The position numbers and the translations under genes were made by a program. The notes below the pieces were generated by a model, which searched no databases, had not been told where the DNA came from, and was given only the letters and a program-made list of their open reading frames with translations. This document shows positions 1 through 6,040 of a stretch of 6,936 bases of DNA, piece after piece (positions within the stretch are counted from its first letter, which is position 1; every line of letters starts with the position of its first letter). Origin of the DNA: a bacterium (lineage in GTDB: Bacteria > Chloroflexota > Chloroflexia > Thermomicrobiales > UBA6265); contig JAPOLF010000071.1 of NCBI GenBank assembly GCA_029977305.1, forward strand, positions 2,652 through 9,587, read 5' to 3'.

Positions 1-145
1 CGAGTTTGGAAGGGAGATCGGTGACGATGACCCGGGCGCCGGCATCGGCGAGTGCGATCGCCGCGGCCTCGCCCAATCCGCTGCCGGATCCGGTGACGAT
101 CGCAGACTGGCCGCTCAGCATTCGTTCAGCCTGTGGATGTGCCAT
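1..145 (-). CDS. Short-chain dehydrogenase/reductase (SDR), N-terminal part, cut by window edge
   Basis: An NAD(P)-dependent oxidoreductase of the classical SDR family; only the first 48 codons lie in the window. Read on the minus strand from the ATG at 145-143, the product begins MAHPQAERMLSG. It then shows the SDR cofactor motif TGSGSGLG at residues 18-25 (TGxxxGxG), followed by the second beta strand ending in ..ARVIVTD, with Asp43. An acidic residue here usually means preference for NAD over NADP (family knowledge). The start is supported by GGGAGGG (complement of 154-160), 8 nt upstream. An in-frame ATG at codon 9 has no comparable ribosome site. The gene is transcribed away from the importer operon and shares its control region, so it probably acts on the same imported compound. 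The catalytic Ser/Tyr/Lys lie outside the window, so the substrate is unknown. Confidence 0.9.
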   Translation of the reverse strand, partial: MAHPQAERMLSGQSAIVTGSGSGLGEAAAIALADAGARVIVTDLPSKL

Positions 146-169
146 GGGGTATGCCCTCCCGCTCTGCCG

Positions 170-198
170 TTGACCCGGTTCCGGGCACATGCTACCGT
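170..198 (+). promoter_or_regulatory. Predicted sigma70-type promoter of the importer operon
   Basis: A -35-like TTGACC (170-175) is separated by exactly 17 bp from a -10-like TACCGT (193-198). This matches consensus at 5 of 6 positions for -35, and fits the relaxed TAnnnT form of -10 common in high-GC bacteria. It faces the binding-protein gene and predicts transcription starting near 205, giving a leader of about 200 nt. The -35 and spacer contain a 5-bp inverted repeat, CCCGG-tt-CCGGG (174-185), which could be a second protein-binding site. On the opposite strand TAGCAT (complement of 189-194) could be the -10 of the divergent SDR gene, overlapping this -10, but its -35 is poor. Confidence 0.55.
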
Positions 199-209
199 CC
201 CGTCCACAT

Positions 210-224
210 GAATCACCATGATTC
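210..224. promoter_or_regulatory. Perfect inverted repeat, candidate operator between divergent genes
   Basis: GAATCA (210-215), a 3-nt spacer CCA, and TGATTC (219-224) form a perfect 6-bp dyad. A further CAC (205-207) and GTG (225-227) would pair if a 2-nt bulge is allowed. It starts about 5 bp after the predicted transcription start of the importer operon. It also covers the expected -35 region of the divergent SDR gene. A repressor bound here could therefore control both directions. It does not match a LacI-type operator with a central CG, and no regulator gene lies in the window, so the binding family is unknown. Confidence 0.5.
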
Positions 225-324
225 GTGACGTACCTTGGAGAAGCGGTCTTACCGGGGGCAACGGAGCCATCACCGGCGCACTTCCCACACCAGCCTTGCC
301 CCCCCTCAACCCATCGTCCCTGAT

Positions 325-340
325 CACCCGACTACGGGTG
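325..340 (+). promoter_or_regulatory. Small perfect hairpin in 5' leader (1)
   Basis: CACCCG (325-330), a 4-nt loop ACTA, then CGGGTG (335-340) form a perfect 6-bp stem. It lies in the predicted untranslated leader of the binding-protein mRNA, 13 nt before a second hairpin. I do not recognise a known riboswitch class in the leader. It may be a processing, stability or attenuation element, or chance in GC-rich DNA. Confidence 0.35.
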
Positions 341-352
341 CAGTGGAGTTCA

Positions 353-374
353 TCGCGGGCGCTGTTGCCCGCGA
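353..374 (+). promoter_or_regulatory. Small perfect hairpin in 5' leader (2), just before the ribosome site
   Basis: TCGCGGGC (353-360), a 6-nt loop, then GCCCGCGA (367-374) form a perfect 8-bp, mostly GC stem. It ends 19 nt before the Shine-Dalgarno sequence at 394-400. There is no U-tract, so it is not an intrinsic terminator. A stem here could stabilise the 5' end or shape access to the ribosome site. Together with the hairpin at 325-340 it makes the leader look structured. Confidence 0.4.
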
Positions 375-405
375 GCGTGCACGATCGGTAGACGGAGGAG
401 CAACC

Positions 406-1518
406 GTGTACGAGGTTGGCAAAGACGGCCCGTTGAAGGGCGTCGAACTGGAGTTCATCGGCGATCGGTTGCGGAAGAGCGTGAAGCGGCGGGACACGTT
501 CCGCGGCACGTTCGCGACGCTGGTCGGCCTCGCCGCGGCGACGGGCGTCGGGCAGGGCGTCTCGGCGAAGCAGGCGGTGGCATCGCTCGGGATGCTGCCG
601 GAGGACCTGCCGGAGAAGAAGTACAAGGCGGCCACCTCTGAGGTGGGTGCGGCGTCGACGTGGGTGTCGCACGGGATGGAGGTTGCCAAGTTCTACGGCG
701 ACCTGCTGGGCGTGGACGTGACCTCGTTCGACGGCGAGTTCAGCGTCGAGAAGCAGCTGCAGGACATGCAGACGATCTCGTCGCAGGACTTCAACTTCGT
801 GGCGGTGCACCCGTCGGCGTCTGACGCGCTGGTGGATGCCGCGACGCAGGTGATCGACAGCGGCAAGAGCCTGATCATCATGGACACGCGGCTCATCCAA
901 GACCCGGAGGAGTTCGCGCAGTTCCCGTACCTGACCTTCCTCGAGCCCGACAACATCTACATGGGCGAGACGGTCGCGAAGCAGCTGTTCGACGCGATCG
1001 GCGGCGAGGGCGAAGTGATCCACACGCAGGGCCAGCTGGCGCACACCGGTGCGCAGGGCCGTGCCATCGGCTTCAACAACATGCTGAAGCAGTACCCGGG
1101 CATCACGGTGGTCGACGAGACGCCGGGTGACTGGAAGATCGACGTGGTCGCGTCCCTGTGGCAGGACCTGCTGCAGCGGTACCCGGACGTCAAGGGTGGT
1201 TTCTTCCACTCGGACGACATGGCGCTGGCGGCGGCCTCGGTGGTCGAGGCTGCGGGCAAGCAGGACACGGTGAAACTGGTCGGCGTCGACGGCGGCAAGA
1301 ACGCCTGCGAGGCGATCCGCGACGGCAAGTTGTTGGCATCGGTGATCAACCCCTCGGGCCGCATCCACGGAGGAGCGATCTGGGCGGGGTACCTCGCGGC
1401 GTCGGGCACCGACATGGCGAAGGACGGGATCCCGAAGTTCATCCGGACAGACGGTGGCCCGATCACCCAGGACAACGCGAACGGGTACATCTGGCTCTAC
1501 GACAACATGCAGTACTAG
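406..1518 (+). CDS. Sugar ABC transporter substrate-binding protein (periplasmic-binding type I, CUT2), Tat-like signal
   Basis: Extracytoplasmic solute receptor of a ribose/xylose-type importer; it binds a sugar or polyol and delivers it to the permease encoded downstream. The frame is open upstream to a TTG at 235, but I place the start at GTG 406 because GGAGGAG (394-400) lies 5 nt before it. That gives 370 residues, normal for the family. The N-terminus has KRRDT at 27-31 followed by a moderately hydrophobic stretch (about 35-54) ending VSA, which looks like a twin-arginine (Tat) signal with cleavage near residue 54. No lipobox Cys is present. Type I binding-fold signatures follow: GKSLIIMD (153-160), a GFNNMLKQYPGI segment (222-233), GDWK (241-244), FFHSDDMALAA (266-276) and LVGVDGG (291-297). 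First gene of the importer operon. The ligand cannot be predicted; the start is likely but not certain, since a GTG at 481 is the next option. Confidence 0.92.
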   Translation: MYEVGKDGPLKGVELEFIGDRLRKSVKRRDTFRGTFATLVGLAAATGVGQGVSAKQAVASLGMLPEDLPEKKYKAATSEVGAASTWVSHGMEVAKFYGDLLGVDVTSFDGEFSVEKQLQDMQTISSQDFNFVAVHPSASDALVDAATQVIDSGKSLIIMDTRLIQDPEEFAQFPYLTFLEPDNIYMGETVAKQLFDAIGGEGEVIHTQGQLAHTGAQGRAIGFNNMLKQYPGITVVDETPGDWKIDVVASLWQDLLQRYPDVKGGFFHSDDMALAAASVVEAAGKQDTVKLVGVDGGKNACEAIRDGKLLASVINPSGRIHGGAIWAGYLAASGTDMAKDGIPKFIRTDGGPITQDNANGYIWLYDNMQY

Positions 1519-1527
1519 AGCACTTGG

Positions 1528-1553
1528 CGGCGGCACTCTTCGGGGTGCCGCCG
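1528..1553 (+). promoter_or_regulatory. Stem-loop after binding-protein gene (first of a tandem pair)
   Basis: CGGCGGCAC (1528-1536) pairs with GTGCCGCCG (1545-1553), a perfect 9-bp stem with an 8-nt loop. It begins 10 nt after the stop codon of the binding-protein gene. No U-run follows, so complete termination is unlikely. In binding-protein transporter operons such structures often protect the upstream mRNA or cause partial termination, so that receptor exceeds membrane components (established knowledge). I infer that role here. Confidence 0.55.
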
Positions 1554-1556
1554 CTC

Positions 1557-1587
1557 GCACGGCGACGGGCATGGCTCGTCGCCGTGC
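1557..1587 (+). promoter_or_regulatory. Stem-loop before ATPase gene (second of a tandem pair), possible attenuator
   Basis: GCACGGCGACG (1557-1567) pairs with CGTCGCCGTGC (1577-1587), a perfect 11-bp stem with a 9-nt loop. It starts 3 nt after the preceding stem-loop ends and is followed by a C/T-rich tract (TCTCCCCTCCCCTCT), which is not a true U-tract. With the first hairpin it fills most of the 111-bp gap between the binding-protein and ATPase genes. Likely a partial terminator or an RNA-stability barrier. Confidence 0.6.
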
Positions 1588-1629
1588 TCTCCCCTCCCCT
1601 CTGCCGAGCCCACCTCGCGAGCATTGCCC

Positions 1630-3159
1630 ATGACTGCACCGAGCATGCACCAGGAAGCCGCCACCACCGGAACGCAGCCGATCTTGCAGCTGCTCGGGGT
1701 GACGAAACGGTTTGGTGGCGCGACCGCGCTGAACAACGTCGATTTCGACCTGCTGCCCGGTGAGGTGCACGGGTTGATCGGCGAGAACGGCGCCGGCAAG
1801 TCGACGCTGATGAAGATCCTCTCCGGGGTGCACACGCCGGATGAGGGGGAGATCATCCTGCGGGGGGAGCGGGTGACGTTTTCGTCGCCGGCGGCGGCGA
1901 AGGCGCTGGGGATCGGGATGATCTACCAGGAGCTGTCGTCGATGCCGCAGCTGACGGTGGCGGAGAACGTCTTCCTGGGGCGGCAGCTGACCAGTGGCGG
2001 GGTGATCAACTGGAAGCGGATGCAGCGGGAGTCGCAAGAGCATCTGCACTCGCTCGGGATCGACGTGGATGTTTCGGCGCCGCTGGGATCGCTGTCGCTG
2101 GGTGCGCAGCAGCTGGTGGAGATCGCGCGGGTGGTGTTCTCGGGGGCCAACATCATCGTGCTGGATGAGCCGACGTCGGCGCTGTCGCAGCCGGAGGCGC
2201 AATTGCTCTTCCAGGCGATGCGCGGGTTGAAAGAGCGCGGCACGAGCATGATCTTCATCTCGCACTTTCTGGAGGACGTGCTCGAGGTCTCCGATCGGGT
2301 GACGGTGCTGAAGAACAGCAAGAAGGTGGGCACGATGCCTGCGGCTGGGCTGACCAAGCACCGAATGATCGAATTGATGATCGGGCGGGATGCGGAGACG
2401 CTGGCCGAGAGCTACGAGGAAGGGCGCGACCTCCCAGCGCGCTCCGAGCGGCCGGTGGTGCTCTCGGCGGACGCGCTCAGCCTGCCGGGGGGTTATCGGG
2501 ACGTGTCGTTCGAGGTGCGGCAGGGGGAGATCGTCGGATTCTTCGGCAATCTCGGCGCGGGGATGACGGAGATCGCGCGGACGCTGTTCGGATTGGCGCC
2601 GACGAAGGACGGCGTCATCTGGTTGGATGGCAAGCAGATCCGACCGACATCGACCACGCAGGCGAAAAAGCTTGGTATCGCCTATCTCTCGGAGAACCGG
2701 CGCAAGACGATCTTCCCGCGGCACGAGATCTTCAAGAACATCTCGCTGGCGCACCTCGACACGCTGATGGGGCCGATCGTGCAGAAGAAGCGCGAGGTGG
2801 CCATCGCGCAGGATCTGGTGGTGCGGACGGGCACACGGCCGCCGAACCCGCTGCTGGCGGCGGGGAATCTCAGCGGCGGGAACCAGCAGAAGGTGGTGCT
2901 CGCGAAATGGCTGACGGAGCGGCCCACGCTGCTGATTCTCAATGAGCCGACACGGGGGATGGATGTCGGGGCGAAGCGCGAGGTGCTCGACCTGGTGAAG
3001 TCGCTGAAGGACGAGGGGGTGGCGATCATGCTGCTCTCGACGGAACCGGAGACGGTCCTGGCGGAGTGCGACCGGATCGTGGTGATGAGCCGCGGGGCGA
3101 TCACGAAGGAGTTCGCCGGGGAGCACGTCTCGAAGGACGTGCTGATGGAATGGGCGTGA
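1630..3159 (+). CDS. Sugar ABC transporter ATP-binding protein, two fused nucleotide-binding domains (RbsA/XylG-type)
   Basis: Cytoplasmic ATPase that powers the importer. At 509 residues it has the usual length for CUT2 double ATPases. N-terminal domain: Walker A GENGAGKST (51-59), Q-loop Gln100, signature LSLGAQQ (155-161), Walker B IIVLDE (175-180) and switch His212. C-terminal domain: degenerate Walker A GNLGAGMTE without Lys (306-314), the family's SENRR segment (355-359), canonical signature LSGGNQQ (414-420), Walker B LLILNE (434-439), and no switch His (STEPE, 470-474). A non-catalytic second site is usual in this family. An Asn instead of Asp before the Walker B Glu is an extra departure. 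I chose ATG 1630; a TTG at 1624 and an ATG at 1645 are in frame, and none has a strong ribosome site, which fits lower output than the receptor. The permease gene follows after 69 bp. Confidence 0.95.
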   Translation: MTAPSMHQEAATTGTQPILQLLGVTKRFGGATALNNVDFDLLPGEVHGLIGENGAGKSTLMKILSGVHTPDEGEIILRGERVTFSSPAAAKALGIGMIYQELSSMPQLTVAENVFLGRQLTSGGVINWKRMQRESQEHLHSLGIDVDVSAPLGSLSLGAQQLVEIARVVFSGANIIVLDEPTSALSQPEAQLLFQAMRGLKERGTSMIFISHFLEDVLEVSDRVTVLKNSKKVGTMPAAGLTKHRMIELMIGRDAETLAESYEEGRDLPARSERPVVLSADALSLPGGYRDVSFEVRQGEIVGFFGNLGAGMTEIARTLFGLAPTKDGVIWLDGKQIRPTSTTQAKKLGIAYLSENRRKTIFPRHEIFKNISLAHLDTLMGPIVQKKREVAIAQDLVVRTGTRPPNPLLAAGNLSGGNQQKVVLAKWLTERPTLLILNEPTRGMDVGAKREVLDLVKSLKDEGVAIMLLSTEPETVLAECDRIVVMSRGAITKEFAGEHVSKDVLMEWA

Positions 3160-3228
3160 TGGGGGATGGGAACGGCGCTCGCCAGCAGGCGGGCTGCCCG
3201 GGTCGGGGTAGGCGGGGAGCGGTGAGTC

Positions 3229-4245
3229 ATGAGTGAGGTTGCGCAGAGCACGGGGAGCAACGGGTCGGGGGTGCTTCGGTGGGCGAGCCGCAATGCGCGG
3301 ATGCTGGCGCCGTTGCTGACCCTGATCTGCATGGTGATCTTCTTCAGTCTGGTGACCGATGTCTTTCTGACGGTCGGGAACCTGCAGAACGTGGTGACGC
3401 AGATCGCGCCGATCGCGGTGGCGGCAACGGGTGTGACGTTCGTGCTGCTGTGCGCGGAGATCGACCTGAGCATCGCATCGGTGAGCACGCTGACGGGGGT
3501 GCTCGCGGCATGGCTCTGGGTGGGTGATGTCGTCTCGCTGGGGAACTGGTCGATTCCGGTGGCGTTGCTCGTGGCGGCGCTGATCGGGTTGGCGAACGGG
3601 TTCTTCATCTCGTACGTGGGCATCCCCTCGTTCATGATGACGCTGGCGATGCTGACGATCGCGCGCGGGATGTCGGTGTTCATCTCGGGCGGGAAGCCGA
3701 TCTTCGAGGTGCCGCCGGTGCTGAAGTCGCTGGGATCGGTGAGCAATCAGGTGTTCGGGATCCCGGTGATCGGATTGGTCGCGGTGGCGGTGCTGCTGGC
3801 GGGCGAGTTCATCCTGAGTTACACGAAGTTCGGGCGTTACGTGTACATGACCGGCGGCAGCCGCGAGGCGGCGGAGATGTCGGGCGTGAACACGAAGCAC
3901 GTGATCATGATGGCGATGGTGATCTCGTCGCTGACGGCGGGAATGACCGGGTTGCTGTTCATCGGGCGGCTGAGCTCGGCGAACCCGAGTGCCGGCGAGG
4001 ACATCCTGATCAACACGATCGCGGCGGTGGTGCTCGGCGGGACGTCGCTCTTCGGCGGAGAGGGCGGGATTCGCAACACGGTGCTCGGGTTGCTGATCTT
4101 CGGGGTGCTCTCGAACGGGTTGAACCTGTTGCCAAACATCCCGATCACGTTCAAACAGGCACTGCAGGGGATCGTGCTCCTGGCGGCGCTGCTGCTGAAC
4201 GTGTTCGCGCTGCGGCTGGAGCGGGTGACGACGAAGCGCGAATAG
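3229..4245 (+). CDS. Sugar ABC transporter permease (RbsC/BPD_transp_2 type)
   Basis: Integral membrane channel subunit of the importer, expected to act as a homodimer with the double ATPase. At 338 residues it is normal for the family. Hydrophobic segments are visible at about 26-46, 57-76, 85-99, 108-130, 134-152, 176-197, 224-246, 259-273, 284-301 and 311-328. Family signatures: EIDLSIASV (77-85), corresponding to the conserved IDLSVG element; FGRYVYMTGGSREAAEMSGVN (201-221), the cytoplasmic loop contacting the ATPase; and AAVVLGGTSLFGGEGG (265-280). ATG 3229 is preceded by GGGGAG (3214-3219), 9 nt upstream. The 69-bp gap after the ATPase gene holds only a short weak inverted repeat (CGGGC-t-GCCCG). 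Last importer gene; a large stem-loop follows. Confidence 0.95.
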   Translation: MSEVAQSTGSNGSGVLRWASRNARMLAPLLTLICMVIFFSLVTDVFLTVGNLQNVVTQIAPIAVAATGVTFVLLCAEIDLSIASVSTLTGVLAAWLWVGDVVSLGNWSIPVALLVAALIGLANGFFISYVGIPSFMMTLAMLTIARGMSVFISGGKPIFEVPPVLKSLGSVSNQVFGIPVIGLVAVAVLLAGEFILSYTKFGRYVYMTGGSREAAEMSGVNTKHVIMMAMVISSLTAGMTGLLFIGRLSSANPSAGEDILINTIAAVVLGGTSLFGGEGGIRNTVLGLLIFGVLSNGLNLLPNIPITFKQALQGIVLLAALLLNVFALRLERVTTKRE

Positions 4246-4265
4246 GCTCTTCCAAGCGCGCCTCG

Positions 4266-4312
4266 GCGGCGCCGCTGGTGAGGTCCCGGCGGGACGTCGC
4301 GAGCGGCGCCGC
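4266..4312 (+). terminator. Nested stem-loop after permease gene, terminator or attenuator
   Basis: GCGGCGCCGCT (4266-4276) pairs perfectly with AGCGGCGCCGC (4302-4312). Inside lies a second perfect hairpin, GTCCC-ggc-GGGAC (4283-4295). The sequence after it is GGCATTTCC, so any U-tract is only three residues. It starts 20 nt after the permease stop and probably reduces read-through from the importer into the two enzyme genes. I see no convincing promoter in the remaining 73 bp before the next gene, so expression of that gene may still depend on read-through. Confidence 0.55.
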
Positions 4313-4385
4313 GGCATTTCCGCCGGTCGGCGGGGTGTGCGAGGATCACGAGGAACGGGCAACCCCGATGTCATGGAGGTGACGC

Positions 4386-5222
4386 ATGAGTCAGGATGCA
4401 TTCGCGGCAGCCATGGCCGCATTGACCGGTGGCGAGGTGATCGATCTCTCGGTGACGCTTGCGGAGAACATGCCGTGTGCGTGGCCGACGCACATGCCGT
4501 TCCAGCGGAAGATCTACTCGTGGTTCGAGGGGCGGACGGCGCCGCCGCAGGACGTGCAGGGCTGGCGCGGGCCGTACCACACGGCGTGGCTGACAATCGA
4601 CGAGCACTGCGGGACGCATGTCGACGCGCCGTCGCATTTCATCCCGCCACCGGGATCGGGGTTGCCGAACGCGGGCGAGGTGGGCGCGATCAACGGTGAC
4701 GACCTCGCGCTCGCCGACCTGTGCGGCCCGGCGGCGATGATCGATGTGACGCACCTGTTGGGGCAGGCAGAGCCGGGCTATTCGCCGATCGTGACGCCGG
4801 CGCTGATCGAGGCGTGGGAGGCGGAGCATGGGAGGCTGCAGCCGAAGGACATCGTGCTGTTCTGGAGCGGGTGGGACCGCTTCTACCGGCCGATGACCGA
4901 GGGCGGCACCGGGTACGTCGTCGAGCCGATCATGCAGCGGACCGCGCCGGGATGGCCGACCCCGGGGGTGGAGGCGCTGGCCCTCCTGCACGAGCGCGGG
5001 GTGAAGACGCTGGGACTGGACGGGGCGAGCGTGGGGGCGTGCGAGGACTTGCTGACGCCGCACCTGTATGGGCTCGGGCGGGGGATGATCTACATCGAGT
5101 TGCTGACCAACTTGGGCAAGCTGCCGCCGCGAGGGGCGTACTTCGCGTGTCTGCCGCTGAAGATCGCGCGGTCGTCGGCATGCCCGGCACGGGCGATGGC
5201 GATCGTGCCGAAGACGGCGTAA
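4386..5222 (+). CDS. Cyclase-family metal-dependent hydrolase (PF04199; KynB/isatin hydrolase-like)
   Basis: A cytoplasmic enzyme (no signal peptide) of 278 residues from the family that includes kynurenine formamidase and isatin hydrolase, which hydrolyse amides or lactams using a divalent metal. The hallmark HCGTHVDAPSH spans 74-84: His74, His78 and Asp80 are the expected metal ligands and His84 the catalytic base. His226 and Glu238 have the 12-residue spacing of the second ligand pair in KynB, so the active site looks complete. Other family features are GVEALALLHERGVKTLGLD (194-212) and the C-terminal NLGKLPPRGAYF (242-253) through LPLKIA. Longer than KynB (about 210), nearer to the longer cyclase subgroup. 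GGAGGTGA at 4375-4382 supports ATG 4386. Its place between a sugar importer and an SDR suggests a catabolic amide or lactone substrate rather than tryptophan degradation (inference). Confidence 0.92.
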   Translation: MSQDAFAAAMAALTGGEVIDLSVTLAENMPCAWPTHMPFQRKIYSWFEGRTAPPQDVQGWRGPYHTAWLTIDEHCGTHVDAPSHFIPPPGSGLPNAGEVGAINGDDLALADLCGPAAMIDVTHLLGQAEPGYSPIVTPALIEAWEAEHGRLQPKDIVLFWSGWDRFYRPMTEGGTGYVVEPIMQRTAPGWPTPGVEALALLHERGVKTLGLDGASVGACEDLLTPHLYGLGRGMIYIELLTNLGKLPPRGAYFACLPLKIARSSACPARAMAIVPKTA

Positions 5223-5238
5223 ACAGGAGGGAGCGACG

Positions 5239-6006
5239 ATGGGATCGGGACGGGTCGCCGGGAAGAGCACATTGATCACGGGGGCCGGGGCGGGCATCGG
5301 GCGGGCGACCGCCGAGGTGTTCGCGGAGGAGGGCGCGCATCTGGTGCTCTTCGACATCAATCCCGGTAAATTGGAGGCGCTGAAGGCGGATCTCGCCCCG
5401 ACCGGCGCGAAGATCGTGACGGTGACCGGGGATGTCTCCGACAACGGAGATGTGCTGCGGGCGGTGTCGACGGCGATCGAGCATTTCGGGCGGTTGGACA
5501 TCTTGGTGGCGAACGCGGGGATCATCCCGCTGATGGAGATCACCGAGGCGACCGGCGACGACTTCGACGCGGTGATGGCGGTGGATGGGCGCGGGATGTT
5601 CCTCTCATGTAAGCACGCGATCGAGGCGATGCTGAAGACGGGGGGTGGAAGCATCGTCTGCCTGTCGAGCATCTCCGGGCTGGCGGGGCAGAAGCGGCAG
5701 AGCACCTATGGGCCGGCGAAGTATGTCGCGAGCGGGATCACCCAGCACCTCGCGGTGGAGTGGGCGGATCGCGGGATTCGCGTGAATGCGGTCGCGCCGG
5801 GGACGATCAAGACCGAGCGGGTGATGCAGCTGTATGACGAACCGGGCGGCCCGGAGTACGTGGCAGGGATGGAGAAGAGCCATCCGATCGGGCGGCTGGG
5901 CGAATCACGCGAGGTGGCGCAGGCGATCCTGTTCCTCGCCTCTGACGATGCGTCGTTCATCACCGGGGCGATCCTGCCGGTGGATGGCGGGTATCTCGCC
6001 CAGTAA
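5239..6006 (+). CDS. Short-chain dehydrogenase/reductase (classical SDR), tetrad Asn replaced by Asp
   Basis: NAD(P)-dependent oxidoreductase of 255 residues, the classical SDR length. Motifs in order: cofactor loop TGAGAGIG (14-21); Asp39 at the end of beta strand 2, suggesting NAD; Asp65 in GDVSD; NAG (92-94); catalytic Ser144 in LSSISG; and Tyr157/Lys161 in YGPAK. The spacing of 13 between Ser and Tyr is standard. The C-terminus has VAPGTIKTE (185-193) and ITGAILPVDGGY (241-252), both typical. The helix-4 segment that usually reads VNxxGxF is VDGRGMF (115-121), so Asp116 replaces the usual tetrad Asn. The gene starts 16 nt after the hydrolase stop with GGAGGGAG (5226-5233) 5 nt before ATG, so the two are very probably cotranscribed. 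Likely oxidises a hydroxyl group of the imported compound or its product; substrate unknown. A strong hairpin follows the stop. Confidence 0.95.
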   Translation: MGSGRVAGKSTLITGAGAGIGRATAEVFAEEGAHLVLFDINPGKLEALKADLAPTGAKIVTVTGDVSDNGDVLRAVSTAIEHFGRLDILVANAGIIPLMEITEATGDDFDAVMAVDGRGMFLSCKHAIEAMLKTGGGSIVCLSSISGLAGQKRQSTYGPAKYVASGITQHLAVEWADRGIRVNAVAPGTIKTERVMQLYDEPGGPEYVAGMEKSHPIGRLGESREVAQAILFLASDDASFITGAILPVDGGYLAQ

Positions 6007-6040
6007 TCCTCCGCGTGCACAAAACCGATCCGACATGCTG

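Noticed and set aside
365..394. Possible second promoter (TTGCCC then a TAGACG-like -10) nearer to the binding-protein start
   Set aside because: The -10 match is poor, the spacing is 18 bp, and it overlaps the hairpin at 353-374; the pair at 170-198 is clearly better.
235..405. N-terminal extension of the binding protein to the TTG at 235
   Set aside because: The 57 extra residues have no family resemblance and would put the signal sequence deep inside. GTG 406 has GGAGGAG at ideal spacing, and the region contains the leader hairpins.
115..4596. A very long open frame on the minus strand (about 1490 codons) antisense to the whole importer operon
   Set aside because: The product is an Arg/His/Pro/Gln-rich string with no domain. 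It runs across several genes and intergenic hairpins, and lies opposite three proteins with full family signatures. Stop-free antisense frames are expected from high-GC codon usage.
4371..5705. Minus-strand open frames opposite the hydrolase and SDR genes
   Set aside because: They lack recognisable domains and are Arg/Pro-rich shadows of two clearly identified plus-strand genes.
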